DNA from: Eubacteriales Family XIII. Incertae Sedis bacterium
Lineage (GTDB): Bacteria; Bacillota; Clostridia; Peptostreptococcales; Anaerovoracaceae
NCBI GenBank assembly: GCA_031276775.1
Contig: JAISML010000047.1
Location: 1 to 9,149, forward strand
DNA: 9,149 bases
Direction: 5' to 3'
In this document: positions 6,611 through 9,149 of the stretch, piece after piece
Layout of the letters: every line of letters starts with the position of its first letter
Position numbering within the stretch: position 1 is the stretch's first letter
The notes under the pieces: model-generated
What the model was told of the DNA's origin: nothing
Databases searched by the model: none
The model's input: only the letters and a program-made list of their open reading frames with translations
Made by a program: the position numbers and the translations under genes

Positions 6611-6802
6611 ATGTACAAAGAGATGGCTTTCATCTCGTACTACTTCCACTGGGGCAATGATGAGGTGATGGCGCTCGACCATGCCGCCCGCAGGCGTTGG
6701 TGTGAGGAAATCTCATCGATCAACGCGGATCTCAGTCCCTCTGACGCGAGAAGCGGGAAAGAAAAGAGTATCACTGAGATGAACGCCGGACCGTTGTTCT
6801 GA
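6611..6802 (+). CDS. DUF6760 family CIS protein, probably made as a -1 frameshift extension of the 6228 gene
   Basis: The conserved segment is YPEQEMYKEMAFISYYFHWG followed by ALDHAARRRWCEEIS, the DUF6760 pattern of a Y/F-HW motif and a (D/E)H-x-RRRW helix seen in CIS clusters. The first ATG, 6611, falls inside this block: the YPEQE part (6596-6610) is encoded upstream. Between the frame's opening (after TGA 6557-6559) and 6611 there is no ATG, GTG, TTG or CTG. ATG 6611 has only AGGA one nt away, which is too close. The segment is therefore better read as residues 117-191 of a frameshift product, entered at 6575. The alternatives are a rare ATA start at 6587, re-initiation after the 6590 stop, or an indel in the sequence. 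The tail after INADLS is polar and probably disordered. Confidence 0.85.
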   Translation: MYKEMAFISYYFHWGNDEVMALDHAARRRWCEEISSINADLSPSDARSGKEKSITEMNAGPLF

Positions 6803-6855
6803 GGCATTGCCCTCGGGAATCGGTTCGCGGCGGACATTGGGAACGGAATAGGGAA

Positions 6856-7362
6856 ATGGCTTTTACTACCACATCGAGAGATGTTTCGACGGACAATATT
6901 CTCGTATCGAACAAAGGCTTGGCGCCGTTGGTCGGCTACAACTTCATGCTTCGCGTGGAGGGCTTGTACGACCTGCCCTGCAAGAGCGTCAAAGCGTTTG
7001 CGCGGGAAAACGAATACGAACTGATTCAGGAAGGCGGTCGAAACGATTACGTCCATATGAAGCGCAAGCCGATCAGCAAACCTTTTACGCTCGAGGTGGA
7101 GCGCTATGTCGGCGTGGATTATTTCGATCCGTTGCCGAACGGTTCGGAACCGATCCTGCCGATTCTGCTTGCGGTATCGCGCAAACAGGACAACTGGGCA
7201 AATCCGGACGGTTGGGTGCGTACCTATACGTTTACAAGCTGTATTGTCATGAAGAAAGTATACGGAGAACTCAACGCGGAACAGTCGGGACTGCTCGTGG
7301 AAACGACCACGATCGCATACAAGGAGATGGCTTGCCTCGATCTGCCGCTTGGGGAGGTCTGA
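6856..7362 (+). CDS. Second tail tube protein (T4 gp19-like, minor or initiator tube)
   Basis: This 168-residue paralogue of the tube at 5534 has YNFMLRVEGLYDLPCKSVKAF, then YELIQEGGRNDYVHMKRKPISKPFTLEVERYVG, a WVRTYTFTSCIVMKKVYGELNAEQSGLLVETTTIAYKEM region. Compared with the main tube it keeps the same fold pattern but has diverged strongly. In PVC and Afp particles such a second tube protein (Pvc5/Afp5-like) makes the rings that join tube and baseplate, so a minor adaptor role is likely. The ribosome site is weak (AGGG at 6850-6853, 2 nt from ATG, with GGAA further up), fitting lower output than the main tube. The next gene begins 12 nt after its stop. Confidence 0.92.
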   Translation: MAFTTTSRDVSTDNILVSNKGLAPLVGYNFMLRVEGLYDLPCKSVKAFARENEYELIQEGGRNDYVHMKRKPISKPFTLEVERYVGVDYFDPLPNGSEPILPILLAVSRKQDNWANPDGWVRTYTFTSCIVMKKVYGELNAEQSGLLVETTTIAYKEMACLDLPLGEV

Positions 7363-7391
7363 TGGGATGGAACGATGCTGACGATCGGTGA
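7351..7391 (+). promoter_or_regulatory. Junction with nested mini-frames before the 7375 start
   Basis: GGGGAGG at 7351-7357 is 17 nt from the ATG at 7375, but 4 and 9 nt from ATGs at 7362 and 7367. The 7362 ATG overlaps the previous stop (TGATG) and runs 9 codons to TGA 7389-7391. The 7367 ATG runs 4 codons to TGA 7379-7381, which ends within 5 nt of the 7375 start. Re-initiation on 7375 is plausible; a weaker GGGATGG (7364-7370) could instead serve it directly. Confidence 0.35.
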
Positions 7392-9149
7392 ACCGATAAA
7401 ACCGAATACGGCAAGGCGATTTACCGCGTCCACCCCGCCCGACGGTGCGGGAACGGATCCGTTTTGTGAACGGATTGTGGGCAGTTACGCGTTGATGTCG
7501 ATGAATTTCACGCCGAAAGACATGTTGCTCCTCATGTTCGCATCCCCCGAGATCGCGGAGTTTGGCGACCAAATCACAAACATCGGAGAAATCTCGAACA
7601 TCACGAATTCGCGGGGTTTTCTTCTCAATATCGTAAACAACGTGATCAACCGCATACTGCTTGCGGAGCACGAAACGCTTTTATACAAAGATGAAATTTA
7701 TATCGCGAATGTCCTGCGACGCTTGGGCGTTGCGGACGTGAACGATTTCCTCAAGGAAGTTTCCGCCGTTACGGAAGAGAGCCGAACGGTATTCCGATTG
7801 GCGGAGCATTACGAGAGAAACGCGCGTTTCCTGCGTGAAACGCGGATGACGGTTCGTGGGGATGAGACCTCGAAAGACGCGGTCGGCGGGACGGAGGAAC
7901 CGGATGCGCCCGAATTGCCTCCCGCATCCGGCGAACCATTGTTCGGCGAGATATTCCGGAGAACCGGGCTGGAGCGGATCGTGTCCGTCCTCCGGTCCTA
8001 CGGAACCTATGAGCGGGGCGAGCGCGTTTCAAGCGCGCTTGAACTCAACGCCTCCGAGTGGTTTGGGGTATGGAACGCGGTCAAACTCTTCGAGAGTCGG
8101 AGGAATGTTTCCGTTTCGGCGTTTTCACCCGTCCACCGGCATTACAATGTCTACGAAACGGGCGCGGCTCTGCCTCCCGATGCGGAGGATTCGCAGATCG
8201 TGGGTTCCGCGGCGGTGGCGGCGCTGATCAATGTCGCGCACAATGCGTTGCTGGCGCGGCTCGCCCGCGCGACGCAGGCGGACGTGCGCGTGCGCGTGGA
8301 TGTGGCGCAGATTTTTCCGACCGCAACCGCCTCGACGCTCGAACGGTTTCGTTCGTGGCATACGGAGCGGATCGGAACCGTGCGCGCCGAACGCGTATTT
8401 GAGCGCAGACTTTCGGAGCTGGATCGTCTCGAGGAACGGTTGTTTGCCAGAATGCGCGAAGAACGGCTTTCTGTTGATTCGTCCTCTCTGACGTTTCTCG
8501 TGGACACGCGCGCGGAAATCACCCCGGACGAAAGCGGGGAGGACGAGTCTTCCGCGTTATGGCGGGAGTCTCATTACCGCAGCATGTTGTCGCGCATCAG
8601 GCAGGAACGGGATCACATCGAACGTTTGACGCAGTTGGTCGGCTCATCCGAAAGCGCGGACGCGATCGAACAATTTTTGGAGCGCGTCCGCGTCTCCGAT
8701 CCCGCTTCACGGAGGATCGAAGAGATCGCGCGGATGAATCTCCTGCCGCTTGAAGACCGTGCGCCGGCGGAGTCGTCCGCCGCCGCCGCCGCACGACTCC
8801 GCCGGGCGGATGGGGATGCGCGCGATTTTCTTCTCGAGGTGATCGAACGCGGTATGTCGGGACTTTCCGGCGCCGAAGACGCGGGATCCGCGGAGACCCG
8901 GCAGGAGGCGGAACTTTATGTCGCCCGGCCGGAGGAGACGGAGGAGGAACGGGACATTGCTTTGGAGGCGCGTCTGAAAGCCGATCTCGACGCTTACGAC
9001 AGAAGAAACAAGGAGATCGCGCAGCAATTCGCGGAGCGCGCGGAGCGCGCGCGGCACAGGTCGGCGGCCGGGGACGCGCAGCGGCCGGATGCGGGAAAGC
9101 GCACGGCGATCGAGGCGTTGGCCGGTCTGGATGATTCGGGAAAACTCTT
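7375..9149 (+). CDS. Unrecognised long helical/coiled-coil CIS-cluster protein (3' partial)
   Basis: The frame is open for 591 codons and runs off the window. I do not recognise a family. Residues about 27-155 form a hydrophobic, helical domain (SYALMSMNFTPKDMLLLMFASPEIAEF, then NVINRILLAEHETLLYKDEIYIANVLRRLGV). About 165-185 is an acidic, Pro-rich linker. About 190-320 is a second domain with LNASEWFGVWNAVKLFES, an unusual HRHYNVYE motif at 254-261 and an Ala-rich helix. From about 335 to the end it is charged and coiled-coil-like, rich in E, R, A and S, with an AAAAA run at 464-477. No signal peptide or membrane helix is seen. Its place, 12 nt after the second tube and where baseplate genes usually begin, suggests a scaffold, baseplate-associated or length-setting part. 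Coding is supported by the long frame and its position; function is unknown. Confidence 0.85.
   Translation, partial: MLTIGEPIKPNTARRFTASTPPDGAGTDPFCERIVGSYALMSMNFTPKDMLLLMFASPEIAEFGDQITNIGEISNITNSRGFLLNIVNNVINRILLAEHETLLYKDEIYIANVLRRLGVADVNDFLKEVSAVTEESRTVFRLAEHYERNARFLRETRMTVRGDETSKDAVGGTEEPDAPELPPASGEPLFGEIFRRTGLERIVSVLRSYGTYERGERVSSALELNASEWFGVWNAVKLFESRRNVSVSAFSPVHRHYNVYETGAALPPDAEDSQIVGSAAVAALINVAHNALLARLARATQADVRVRVDVAQIFPTATASTLERFRSWHTERIGTVRAERVFERRLSELDRLEERLFARMREERLSVDSSSLTFLVDTRAEITPDESGEDESSALWRESHYRSMLSRIRQERDHIERLTQLVGSSESADAIEQFLERVRVSDPASRRIEEIARMNLLPLEDRAPAESSAAAAARLRRADGDARDFLLEVIERGMSGLSGAEDAGSAETRQEAELYVARPEETEEERDIALEARLKADLDAYDRRNKEIAQQFAERAERARHRSAAGDAQRPDAGKRTAIEALAGLDDSGKL
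8764..8805. repeat. 13-bp perfect inverted repeat with CCG-repeat loop inside the 7375 gene
   Basis: CCGGCGGAGTCGT (8764-8776) is exactly complementary to ACGACTCCGCCGG (8793-8805). The 16-nt spacer is a run of five CCG/GCC-type triplets. It encodes Ala- and Arg-rich residues (about 464-477) in the low-complexity part of the protein. It could be a replication-slippage product or an mRNA hairpin that slows translation. Confidence 0.75.
9031..9048 (+). repeat. Tandem 9-nt repeat in the coiled-coil region
   Basis: GCGGAGCGC is repeated exactly twice, encoding AER-AER at the C-terminal edge of the visible frame. It is a minor in-frame duplication in low-complexity coding sequence. Confidence 0.6.

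Noticed and set aside
1..9149. CRISPR array, tRNA/rRNA genes, insertion sequences or att sites
   Set aside because: No regularly spaced direct repeats, tRNA-like cloverleaf, transposase frame or terminal repeats were seen; the window is nearly all CIS coding sequence.

Overview
The window is one stretch of a structural operon for a contractile injection system (CIS), the extracellular, phage-tail-like type that includes PVC and Afp. Every supported gene is on the + strand and packed head to tail. The DNA is moderately GC-rich and most starts carry strong AAGGAGG-type ribosome binding sites. That suits a GC-rich member of the Bacillota (Clostridia-like), but the phylum is an inference from ribosome-site style and gene content only.

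Layout: (1) <2-2206, the 3' part of a large helical protein with a coiled coil, a Gly/Ser linker and a probable copper-amine-oxidase-N-like C-terminal domain; (2) 2245-2820, DUF4255, the Pvc16/Afp16-type tail cap or terminator; (3) 2852-3661, a carboxypeptidase-regulatory-like beta-sandwich protein; (4) a 112-nt leader with two inverted repeats; (5) 3774-5483, tail sheath; (6) 5534-6061, tail tube; (7) a 166-nt gap with two strong hairpins; (8) 6228-6590, a small tail-assembly-type protein, followed by (9) 6611-6802, a DUF6760 segment that appears to be reached by a -1 ribosomal frameshift; (10) 6856-7362, second tube protein; (11) 7375->9149, a long unrecognised helical protein that has no stop before the window ends. 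The baseplate (LysM hub, VgrG-like spike, gp25, J-like), AAA+ ATPase and tape measure are not in the window and presumably lie on either side.

How it works together: the sheath contracts around an inner tube of the two gp19-like proteins, DUF4255 caps the tube, and the small 6228/6611 pair probably chaperones assembly. The unusual content is in expression control. The sheath start has its Shine-Dalgarno 31 nt away, with a perfect 22-nt stem-loop filling the excess. The tube gene is followed by a 16-bp hairpin without a U-tract. The chaperone-like gene ends with a correctly phased A_AAT_TTT slippery heptamer that would fuse it to DUF6760, as lambda G/GT does in phages. Together these would set different amounts of sheath, tube and chaperone from one transcript. 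This is inference from sequence and has not been tested.
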